DNA of 8,687 bases from Candidatus Aminicenantota bacterium (GTDB lineage Bacteria; Acidobacteriota; Aminicenantia; Aminicenantales; Aminicenantaceae): NCBI GenBank assembly GCA_023135995.1, contig JAGLRY010000378.1:1-8687 (forward strand), in the 5' to 3' direction. The number at the start of each line of letters is the position of its first letter. The stretch's first letter is position 1. This document shows positions 1 through 5,659 of this stretch, one piece after another. Under the pieces are notes generated by a model. It searched no databases and was not told the origin of the DNA. It saw only the letters and a list, made by a program, of their open reading frames with translations. The translations under genes and the position numbers were made by a program.

Positions 1-5
1 CTGAA

Positions 6-1433
6 ATGGATAAAGAGACATTCCGAAAGTTTGGCCATGAATTTGTGGACTGGATTGTGGATTATTTGGATTCGGTCGAAGAGTACCCCGTGAGAGCCCA
101 GATCAAACCCGGAGAGATTATCAACCGGCTTCCCGACAACGCGCCGGTTATGGGGGAGTCGATGGAGCGCATCTTCAAGGATTTCCAGGAGATCATCCTT
201 CCGGGGATGACACACTGGCAGCATCCATCATGGTTTGCCTATTTCCCGGCCAACAACAGCCCGCCTTCGGTGCTTGCGGAGTTGCTGACAGCGGGGATGG
301 GAGCCCAGTGCATGATATGGGAGACATCCCCTGCCGCAGCTGAGCTGGAAGAAAGAGTGTTGGATTGGCTGCGGCGAATGCTCGGTCTTCCCGAAGGAAT
401 GAAAGGTGTTATCCAGGATACGGCATCCACAACAATCCTGGTCGCTCTCCTCACAGCAAGAGAAAAGGCTACAGGCTTTAAAACCAACCGGGAAGGAATT
501 CACGAAAAACTTTTTGTTTATGTATCTGAGGAGGCTCATTCCAGTGTCGAAAAGGGAGCAAAGATCGCCGGATACGGCACAGACAATATACGCCGGATCC
601 CAGCGGACGAAAATTTTGCAATGATTCCTGCGCATCTGGAAGCGGCCATTGTTGCGGATAAAAAACGCAATTTGAAACCGGCGTGTGTAGTAGCCACTGT
701 GGGGACGACCTCTTCTTCCGGAATAGATCCTCTCAGACCCATCGGTGAAATCTGTCGATCACACGGTGTGTATTTACATGTGGATGCCGCTTATGCCGGA
801 ACTGCCGCGATCCTGCCCGAAAAAAAATGGATGCTGGATGGAATGGAGCATGTGGACTCCTTCAACTTCAATCCGCATAAGTGGATGCTGACCAATTTTG
901 ATTGTTCGGCACATTTCGTAAAAGACTCCGGAAGCTTGATCAGGACATTCGAGATACATCCTGAGTATCTGAAGACAGGTGTGGATGCGCTCGTCAAGAA
1001 CTACCGCGACTGGGGTATCCAGCTGGGGCGACGATTCCGGGCCCTCAAACTCTGGTTCGTAATCAGGTCTTATGGAATCGAGGGGCTCCAGAGAGTCGTA
1101 AGGGATCATATCCATCTGGCCGAGTTGTTCAAAGGATGGGTCGAAGAACATGAATTATTCGAGATCATGGCGCCGGTGCATCTGAGTTTGATCTGTTTCC
1201 GATTGAATAATGGCGGGAGTGAGGAGGAGTTGAACGCTCTGAACAAAGAGTTGATCGAGAGAATTAATCAGAGTGGGAAGGCCCTGATGACACAGACTAC
1301 TCTTAAGGGAAAATTCGTGCTGCGTATGGCGATCGGTTCACGTACAACAGAGGAGCGTCACGTCTGCCAGGCATGGGAACTCATCGTGAGCACGGCTAAA
1401 AACATGCTGGGGAAGAATAATGTAAATATTTGA
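6..1433 (+). CDS. PLP-dependent group II decarboxylase, aromatic-L-amino-acid decarboxylase (AADC/TDC) family
   Basis: 475 residues, full length for the family. It should remove the alpha-carboxyl group of an aromatic amino acid (tyrosine, tryptophan, phenylalanine or DOPA) to give an amine in the cytosol; the exact substrate cannot be read from the sequence. Visible landmarks are the N-terminal swap-helix region (FGHEFVDWIVDYLD), the substrate-pocket segment HPSWFAYFP (73-81), IWETSPAAAELE (104-115), the cofactor-stacking His178 in EEAHSS, HVDAAYAG (258-265) with Asp260, and NPHKW with the PLP lysine Lys292. Tyr321 lies 29 residues after that lysine, the spacing of catalytic Tyr332 after Lys303 in mammalian DOPA decarboxylase; plant and insect aldehyde synthases have Phe there, so simple decarboxylation is favoured. 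The start fits the family N-terminus, but only five upstream bases are visible, so RBS and promoter cannot be judged. It faces trmO convergently. Confidence 0.93.
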   Translation: MDKETFRKFGHEFVDWIVDYLDSVEEYPVRAQIKPGEIINRLPDNAPVMGESMERIFKDFQEIILPGMTHWQHPSWFAYFPANNSPPSVLAELLTAGMGAQCMIWETSPAAAELEERVLDWLRRMLGLPEGMKGVIQDTASTTILVALLTAREKATGFKTNREGIHEKLFVYVSEEAHSSVEKGAKIAGYGTDNIRRIPADENFAMIPAHLEAAIVADKKRNLKPACVVATVGTTSSSGIDPLRPIGEICRSHGVYLHVDAAYAGTAAILPEKKWMLDGMEHVDSFNFNPHKWMLTNFDCSAHFVKDSGSLIRTFEIHPEYLKTGVDALVKNYRDWGIQLGRRFRALKLWFVIRSYGIEGLQRVVRDHIHLAELFKGWVEEHELFEIMAPVHLSLICFRLNNGGSEEELNALNKELIERINQSGKALMTQTTLKGKFVLRMAIGSRTTEERHVCQAWELIVSTAKNMLGKNNVNI

Positions 1434-1464
1434 TATTGTTTTTATTGAACAAAGTATCGATATT

Positions 1465-1483
1465 TTTTATGAATAGTTCAGGT
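1465..1483. repeat. 19-bp direct repeat, left copy
   Basis: The sequence TTTTATGAATAGTTCAGGT occurs here and again, identically, at 1666-1684, 201 bases further on. The match stops abruptly at both edges (TT versus GA before it, GG versus TA after it). The copy lies 31 bases past the decarboxylase stop codon. Two identical 19-mers bounding an intergenic segment suggest either a long target duplication or the terminal modules of a short repeat element. Confidence 0.75.
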
Positions 1484-1665
1484 GGAAGATGGATTATTCA
1501 CGAGTTGAGGTTGCTGTAGATACGAGGCATGGAGGGCGAAGCTGTAGTTTACTACCGCGAGACCCGACATAACGAAGCAGATGCAGTAAGATCAGCTCGC
1601 CCGTAGGGTATAAGATGCTGACAATAGAATTTGGAGTGTTCTTTGAACATAAATTTGTCAGCAGA
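1484..1665. repeat. Structured intergenic repeat-like element between the direct repeats
   Basis: This is a 182-base non-coding segment between convergent genes, with no convincing ORF. It holds nested inverted repeats. GGGCGA-a-GCTG (1534-1544) pairs with CAGCTCGCCC (1593-1602): ten pairs with one bulged A. GTAGT-TT-ACTAC (1544-1555) is a small hairpin inside it. TGCTGACAA (1616-1624) pairs perfectly with TTGTCAGCA (1655-1663); inside that arm ATTT/AAAT (1629-1632/1651-1654) and TGTTC-TTT-GAACA (1637-1649) can also pair. Such a compact multi-hairpin segment bounded by direct repeats resembles a REP- or MITE-like non-autonomous element. It could also fold in transcripts arriving from either flank. 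No transposase is present, and copy number elsewhere in the genome cannot be seen from here. Confidence 0.5.
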
Positions 1666-1684
1666 TTTTATGAATAGTTCAGGT
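1666..1684. repeat. 19-bp direct repeat, right copy, overlapping the trmO stop
   Basis: This copy is identical to 1465-1483. Its last six bases (1679-1684) are, on the minus strand, the final Thr codon ACC and the TGA stop of the trmO-like gene. The repeat therefore reaches into the gene's 3' end. Confidence 0.75.
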
Positions 1685-2146
1685 TAGATCGTGTTTCTCT
1701 AGGATGTGTTCAAGCCATCCGAGTCCGATGTTTTCTTTATTGTCCCTTGGCGTGTAAGGTTTGATGTCCAGAACAGGAGTCCCTTCGAACATATCCAAAC
1801 CCGAGACTTTCAGGGTATTCTTTTTTCTTCCTTCAAGTTTGACGACTGTCATTCCGATGGGATTCGGCCGATGGGGACTCCGCGTCGCAAAGATGCCTCT
1901 TTTTTTGCCATCAAAGGGCGGATGGGCAAAAAGTTTTCTTTCCGAAGACTCATGGAACACAAAAATAAGGATGAGATGCGAAAATCCGTCGATGTCGTCC
2001 AGACCCGCTTCAAAATTCCTGAACACTTCGACTTCTCCAAAGACATCGTCAAATCCGTGCGGGTCAAACCATTTCTTCCGGGGGATGTCTTCCCGACTTT
2101 TAAAGGGTGAATGAATGATTCCTATGGGTTTAAAATTGAATGTCAT
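1679..2146 (-). CDS. trmO: TrmO/TsaA-like tRNA methyltransferase (short form)
   Basis: 155 residues from the chosen start. The family (YaeB/TsaA, TrmO) uses S-adenosylmethionine to N6-methylate threonylcarbamoyladenosine at tRNA position 37. Landmarks are the N-terminal FKPIGIIHSPFKS, the signature GIFATRSPHRPNPIGMT (84-100) and DIKPYTPRDN (127-136). The protein is the compact form without the extra C-terminal domain of the ~235-residue E. coli enzyme. I start at 2146 because family members begin at this point and AAGG stands nine bases upstream. An ATG at 2194 would add 16 polar residues (SNGKKSRSKRQES) and overlap ilvE by 14 bases; it has no good Shine-Dalgarno and cannot be excluded. It follows ilvE closely and is probably co-transcribed with it. 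Family assignment is firm; the tRNA activity is inferred from homology. Confidence 0.87.
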   Translation of the reverse strand: MTFNFKPIGIIHSPFKSREDIPRKKWFDPHGFDDVFGEVEVFRNFEAGLDDIDGFSHLILIFVFHESSERKLFAHPPFDGKKRGIFATRSPHRPNPIGMTVVKLEGRKKNTLKVSGLDMFEGTPVLDIKPYTPRDNKENIGLGWLEHILEKHDLT

Positions 2147-2155
2147 CGATTCTTG

Positions 2156-2159
2156 CCTT
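2156..2159 (-). promoter_or_regulatory. Probable Shine-Dalgarno deciding the trmO start
   Basis: AAGG on the minus strand lies nine bases before the ATG at 2146. The alternative ATG at 2194 has only GGTTGG-like sequence upstream. This supports the shorter protein. Confidence 0.4.
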
Positions 2160-2180
2160 TTTGAGCGTGATTTTTTTCCG

Positions 2181-3146
2181 TTAGACATAGACATGGGCCA
2201 ACCAGCTTCGGTATTCTTCGACCTCTCCCCTGACTAAGCTATGGAAGGTCTCTTTAATTTTATCGGTGACTTCACCCCTCTTGCCGGAGCCGATGGTGTA
2301 TTCCTTTTCAGAGGCTTTGCCGTTTGATCCGTCAGTGGCTTTCACGATCGGTGCGATCTCCACGGCAGTTCCGGAAAAAAAGGCCTCATCCGCTTGAAAA
2401 AATTCCTCCTTGGTGATTGGGTCTACTCTCGATTCGATACCCATGTTGCTGGCAAACTGGAGGATGCTAGTCCGGGTGATTCCTTCGAGGATGGACTCGT
2501 TCATGTTGTTGGTTTTCAGAATGCCGTTTTTGACGATAAAAATATTTTCGCCAGGCCCCTCTGCGATATTTCCTTCCATGTTCAAGTACACAGCCTCATC
2601 GAAACCTCTGGACCGGGCCTGCTGGCCGCCCAAAGTGGATAGGACATAGATTCCACCAAGCTTGGCCTTCATATCAAACTGGCTGTGGTGGATGCGCCTG
2701 TTCGGGAGGATATAGACAGAGAGCCCCTTTTCTGCCGCTTCTCCAAGGTAAGCCCCCCACTCCCAGGCAGCAATGGCCAGTTCAACGGGAGAATTTTTGG
2801 GCAGGAGCCCCAAGTTCCCGTAGGCGTAATAAAGGAGCGGTCGGATGTACGCCGAATCCAATTGGTTTGCCTTGATGACGAGTTTTATGGCTTCTGCGAT
2901 CTCTTCTTTTGTGTAGGGGATGTCCATGGAAAGAACAGAAGCTGAGTGAAAGAACCTATCCAGATGTTCGGGAAGGCGAAAGACAGCGGGCCCATTAGCT
3001 GTGGGGTAGGCCCGGATCCCTTCAAAAACCGAAGTCCCGTAGTGAAGGGCATGACTCATAGCATGAAGGGTGAGTGTCGGCCAGTCTAAGAGTTTTCCCA
3101 TCTGCCAATATTTCTTAGCTTTGGGAAAGCGTGTGTTATCAAACAT
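2181..3146 (-). CDS. ilvE: Branched-chain amino acid aminotransferase
   Basis: 321 residues, slightly longer than the ~305-310 usual for the family. It is a fold-type IV PLP transaminase that interconverts Leu, Ile and Val with their 2-oxo acids using 2-oxoglutarate/glutamate, the last step of synthesis and the first of breakdown. Landmarks are SHALHYGTSVFEGIRAY (31-47), the phosphate-binding Arg64 in HLDRFF, catalytic Lys162 in MKAKLGG, AEGPGENIF (195-203) with Glu196, EGITRTSIL (221-229) and the FFSGTAVEIAPI segment (256-267). The ATG is preceded by AGGAGA four bases upstream, a strong RBS. It lies 66 bases after the DUF6125 gene and overlaps or abuts trmO. I see no promoter of its own that I would trust, so readthrough from upstream is likely. 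No ilvBCD genes are present here. Confidence 0.95.
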   Translation of the reverse strand: MFDNTRFPKAKKYWQMGKLLDWPTLTLHAMSHALHYGTSVFEGIRAYPTANGPAVFRLPEHLDRFFHSASVLSMDIPYTKEEIAEAIKLVIKANQLDSAYIRPLLYYAYGNLGLLPKNSPVELAIAAWEWGAYLGEAAEKGLSVYILPNRRIHHSQFDMKAKLGGIYVLSTLGGQQARSRGFDEAVYLNMEGNIAEGPGENIFIVKNGILKTNNMNESILEGITRTSILQFASNMGIESRVDPITKEEFFQADEAFFSGTAVEIAPIVKATDGSNGKASEKEYTIGSGKRGEVTDKIKETFHSLVRGEVEEYRSWLAHVYV

Positions 3147-3212
3147 GTTTTCTCCTGTTAACTTCGCCGATATTGATTTTTGAAGATTTCGACGTTTTCT
3201 AAAATCATGGAA

Positions 3213-3725
3213 CTAAGCGGAAAGAGTGAATTCCCACGCACACCAGACATCGTCAGGATGGGGGTCGGGCGGACAGACGAGGCATTTTGTCTTAAATCTG
3301 GGATCTATGGTTTTAGCGAAAAGGCTGTATTCCACAATACCCACAGATTTACATGGGAAGTCGGGAAGTCCCTGTCTTTTCCTCGCTTCCTGAACACGGC
3401 ACTTGTTCATCCGGAACACACAACGTGAGTTACTGACTTCGGAGACCTCCTGAACATTGATGTGAGCGTAAAGCCGGAATTTGAGGCACTGGATGAGGGC
3501 TGGGATGCCTCCGCCCGGTTCGATGCCCAGCCTTTTCATTATTCTTTTGGCTTCGATGACCGTAAATTTTTCCCATGCGTTTCTATCCAGATCCATGGCG
3601 GCATCGATGCCGTATCTGTTCTCGACCGCGCGGAACCAGAGCCCGTCGTGGGCAAGCCAATTCTTCGAGGCATCTTCCAGAAGTCCCAGAAGCTCTTCCT
3701 TTGACATATCCTTAACATCTTTCAT
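3213..3725 (-). CDS. DUF6125-like cysteine-rich cytosolic protein
   Basis: 170 residues from the chosen start. I recognise the pattern NWLAHDGLWF (22-31) ... AWEKFTVIEAKRIM ... CRVQEARKRQGLPDFPCKSVG ... KCLVCPPDPHPDDVWCAW as DUF6125; no activity is established as far as I know. Seven cysteines (80, 102, 109, 125, 148, 151, 162), with CxxC at 148-151 and nearby His156, suggest a metal or Fe-S site, which is inference. No signal peptide or membrane segment is visible. The ATG at 3725 gives a seven-base gap after the radical SAM stop. An ATG at 3767, with GGAAAG seven bases upstream, would add 14 residues and overlap that gene by 35 bases; 3707 is also possible. The close spacing argues that it works with the radical SAM enzyme. 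Confidence 0.83.
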   Translation of the reverse strand: MKDVKDMSKEELLGLLEDASKNWLAHDGLWFRAVENRYGIDAAMDLDRNAWEKFTVIEAKRIMKRLGIEPGGGIPALIQCLKFRLYAHINVQEVSEVSNSRCVFRMNKCRVQEARKRQGLPDFPCKSVGIVEYSLFAKTIDPRFKTKCLVCPPDPHPDDVWCAWEFTLSA

Positions 3726-3732
3726 TGTACAC

Positions 3733-4701
3733 TCATTTGTGACTATTCCCTGCGGATGATGGCTCATAATAGGTCTTTCCCGTATGTGTAAGAGGCTTGA
3801 TTTTGCCATTGCTGATCAAAATGTTCAGGTATTTTAGGACTTCGTCCCTGTGTTTGCCAAGAGATGCGGAAATATCCGACAGTGTCACCGGTCTTCGCTG
3901 AATCATCGAAAGTATTTTTCGTTCGAGATCTTGACTTTGAGGGAACTGGTTCATCTGTGCGAAATCAGCGACAATTTCGCTCTTTTTCCCGAAAAACTTT
4001 TGAATCTTTTCAAGCTCTTCATGGTTTAGAGCCTTGGCATATGTTTCAGCAGGAGGACGGATGACCGTGTTGAGCTGAATTTTGTCGGGCTGAATCTCCC
4101 TAACGGCAGCCTTGAGCTTATTGATGTGCTCAGGGGAGTCGTTTCTGCCCCTGACCAGCATGATCTCCAGCCATATCTGGCCTTTGAATTCCTGCCGGAA
4201 TTTTATTAGGCCCACGATGATGTCTTCGATCTTTAATGAGGAATGAGGCCTGTTGACTGCGATAAATTCTTCCTGTGTCGCAGCATCGAGAGAGGGCACA
4301 ACCAGGTCGGCCGCTTGTAAGGCCTTTCGAACGCGCGCTTCTGTGAGAAGCGTGCTGTTCGTCAGGACAGCCACCGGAATGTCTGTGATTTTTTTGATCT
4401 CCCGGATGAGTTTTCCGAGCGCAGAGTTCAAGGTGGGCTCTCCTGAGCCTGAAAAAGTGATATAGTCGATCCTTTGCCCCGAGGAGAGAGTCTTATTTAT
4501 TTGGGCCAAAACACTGTCAGAGGAAAAGAGTTCTTTCTGCTGAACAGTTTTTTTGGGTGTTGGTCCCAATTGGCAGTAAATGCAATCCAATGTGCACGTT
4601 TTGTAAGGGAGAATATCGACGCCCAGTGAAAATCCCAGCCGTCTCGACGGAACTGGGCCATAGATATGGATAGGAGATTCTTTTCCCTTCGTTTTTGTCA
4701 C
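3733..4701 (-). CDS. Radical SAM protein (COG0731-like) with C-terminal winged-helix-like region
   Basis: 322 residues. The N-terminal IYGPVPSRRLGFSLGVDILP is the hallmark of a COG0731-type radical SAM subgroup. The cluster motif CTLDCIYC provides Cys36, Cys40 and Cys43 for the SAM-binding [4Fe-4S] cluster, and SGSGEPT (84-90) is the glycine-rich SAM motif. The barrel runs to about residue 250. Residues ~257-313 (LERKILSMIQRRPVTLSDISASLG ... LNILISNGKIKPL) read like a winged helix, possibly for nucleic acid or partner binding. No extra cysteine cluster of the SPASM type is present. Translation starts at GTG, five bases after the DUF6485 stop. The substrate is unknown; the family is related to wybutosine-type (Tyw1) enzymes, but that function is not implied. 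The neighbours suggest an Fe-S-related module. Confidence 0.9.
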   Translation of the reverse strand: MTKTKGKESPIHIYGPVPSRRLGFSLGVDILPYKTCTLDCIYCQLGPTPKKTVQQKELFSSDSVLAQINKTLSSGQRIDYITFSGSGEPTLNSALGKLIREIKKITDIPVAVLTNSTLLTEARVRKALQAADLVVPSLDAATQEEFIAVNRPHSSLKIEDIIVGLIKFRQEFKGQIWLEIMLVRGRNDSPEHINKLKAAVREIQPDKIQLNTVIRPPAETYAKALNHEELEKIQKFFGKKSEIVADFAQMNQFPQSQDLERKILSMIQRRPVTLSDISASLGKHRDEVLKYLNILISNGKIKPLTHTGKTYYEPSSAGNSHK

Positions 4702-4706
4702 TCGGA

Positions 4707-4910
4707 TTATACTCTGTCCTTGTAAATTTCGATAAATCGCCTTAGAGATCTGTCATAAGTTCGTTCCACATCATCTGGGAAAAGGCAGGCTGGGAGCTCT
4801 TTCATGCCCCAATGATACTGTAGGCATTCGCAGCAAACGCCCTTTCGGCTACACGGCTCATAAGAGCAGTTGCAGTTGATCAGGTTTTTTTCCTTGTCGC
4901 AGTCTTTCAT
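4707..4910 (-). CDS. DUF6485-like small cysteine-rich protein
   Basis: 67 residues with eight cysteines (4, 13, 15, 20, 26, 27, 29, 42), arranged as CNC, EPC, CCEC and PAC. I recognise this as DUF6485, a family without known function. The conserved core is NCNCSYEPCSRKGVCCECLQYH followed by ELPACLFP and TYDRSLRRFI, here split so that the first part is residues 12-33. The density and spacing suggest zinc or Fe-S binding; that is inference. No leader peptide is visible. A GGAG-containing RBS (CGGAGACAATC) precedes the ATG. A possible promoter lies at 4976-5004. It is the first gene of the tight DUF6485-radical SAM-DUF6125 set. A substrate role for the radical SAM enzyme is conceivable but untested. 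Confidence 0.85.
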   Translation of the reverse strand: MKDCDKEKNLINCNCSYEPCSRKGVCCECLQYHWGMKELPACLFPDDVERTYDRSLRRFIEIYKDRV

Positions 4911-4975
4911 GATTGTCTCCGATCTCTCAACGTAAAACGTGGACAGTGAGGGGAGAGTGGGTTTAGGAAATCGTG

Positions 4976-5004
4976 TTTAAAATCTTGGATTTTTCGCCTC
5001 TCAA
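4976..5004 (-). promoter_or_regulatory. Candidate sigma-70-type promoter upstream of DUF6485
   Basis: On the minus strand TTGAGA is followed by 17 bases and then TTTAAA: five of six and four of six matches to the consensus at ideal spacing. It lies in the 136-base gap after the NifU-like gene and would give a leader of about 58 bases. The rest of the gap (4911-5046) holds nothing else I can identify. Confidence 0.4.
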
Positions 5005-5046
5005 TTTGCCCAGATCTAACGATGCCATGTGGTTTTATGTCTATTG

Positions 5047-5517
5047 CTAGGTTTTTCTGTACTGCTTTTTCCAGGAATATTTTTGTTGATAGAGGCTATC
5101 GGCTAAAGCCCGCCTGAGTGTTTCAGCGGCCAGAAACGCACAATGGATACTAGCTTCTGGTAAACCTCCCAATTTTTTGAGGATGGTTTCGCCGCTGACA
5201 ACAGCCAGGGCCTCTATGAAGGTCTTAGTGAGTGCGAGCTCAGTCGCAATACTTCCGCAGGCGATGGTGGTTGCGCAGCCATCGGTGAGAAAACTGCACC
5301 CCGATATTTTCGCATTCTTCACTTTGATAAACATCTCCATCGTGTCACCGCAAACGCCTTTTACCTTACCGTAACCGTCAGGTTGTTCCGTGGCCCTGAA
5401 GTTTCTAGGATTTTGCCAGTGCTCGATCACAACTTCAGAGTATTCTTTTCTGGCCTGTTCCAGGATCATTTCCTGCAGTTGTTTGGCATATTTCTCAAGA
5501 TCTCCTTCTTTTGACAT
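5047..5517 (-). CDS. NifU/IscU-like Fe-S cluster assembly scaffold
   Basis: 156 residues. It is a cytosolic scaffold on which iron-sulfur clusters are built and passed on. The IscU-type core starts at YSEVVIEHWQNPRNF (26-40). The three ligand cysteines are present: Cys56 in GVCGDTM with the adjacent Asp58, Cys81 in TDGCATTIACGS, and Cys126 in HCAFLAAETL. A charged N-terminal extension of about 25 residues precedes the core, and a basic tail (KYSWKKQYRKT) follows it. The middle motif with the extra Cys87 differs from the E. coli IscU GCGSAIASS and resembles variants I know from anaerobes. No cysteine desulfurase, IscA or ferredoxin gene adjoins it. The start is the most upstream ATG, since an in-frame TAG lies two codons before it; its RBS is weak. 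A strong promoter candidate is at 5602-5632. Confidence 0.92.
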   Translation of the reverse strand: MSKEGDLEKYAKQLQEMILEQARKEYSEVVIEHWQNPRNFRATEQPDGYGKVKGVCGDTMEMFIKVKNAKISGCSFLTDGCATTIACGSIATELALTKTFIEALAVVSGETILKKLGGLPEASIHCAFLAAETLRRALADSLYQQKYSWKKQYRKT

Positions 5518-5601
5518 TGTCTATTGTTTCTTATTTGTCCTGGACTGAGAACGTGGAATTTTTAAGCATGTATAAAATCTAAACGTTAGTTTAACCCAAC
5601 T

Positions 5602-5632
5602 ATTATACCAAAAGGGCAACTCGTAATGTCAA
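5602..5632 (-). promoter_or_regulatory. Consensus-like sigma-70 promoter for the NifU-like gene
   Basis: The minus strand carries perfect TTGACA and TATAAT hexamers (GGTATAATAG) separated by 19 bases, two more than ideal. The predicted start point is near 5595, leaving a leader of about 77 bases. It lies between the aminotransferase stop (5660) and the scaffold start, so it marks the start of the long minus-strand unit. Confidence 0.6.
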
Positions 5633-5659
5633 AAAGTTCAAATGATTGTCTCTGGCCGT

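Noticed and set aside
1424..1470. Intrinsic terminator for the decarboxylase
   Set aside because: There is a T-rich stretch at 1463-1468, but only short AT-only pairing precedes it; no GC-rich stem is present.
1465..1684. CRISPR-like repeat pair
   Set aside because: There are only two copies, 182 bases apart, with no regular spacers and no cas genes; the spacing and internal hairpins fit a structured element better.
1706..2114. Plus-strand ORFs opposite trmO
   Set aside because: They mirror a strongly recognisable minus-strand gene, have no RBS and encode no recognisable motifs.
2147..2194. N-terminal extension of TrmO from the ATG at 2194
   Set aside because: It adds 16 polar residues not typical of the family, overlaps ilvE and lacks a good RBS. 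It is kept only as an alternative start.
3175..3206. Imperfect hairpin GATTTT...AAAATC after the DUF6125 gene as an intrinsic terminator
   Set aside because: The stem is AT-rich with mismatches, and no T-run follows on the minus strand, so it does not meet terminator criteria.
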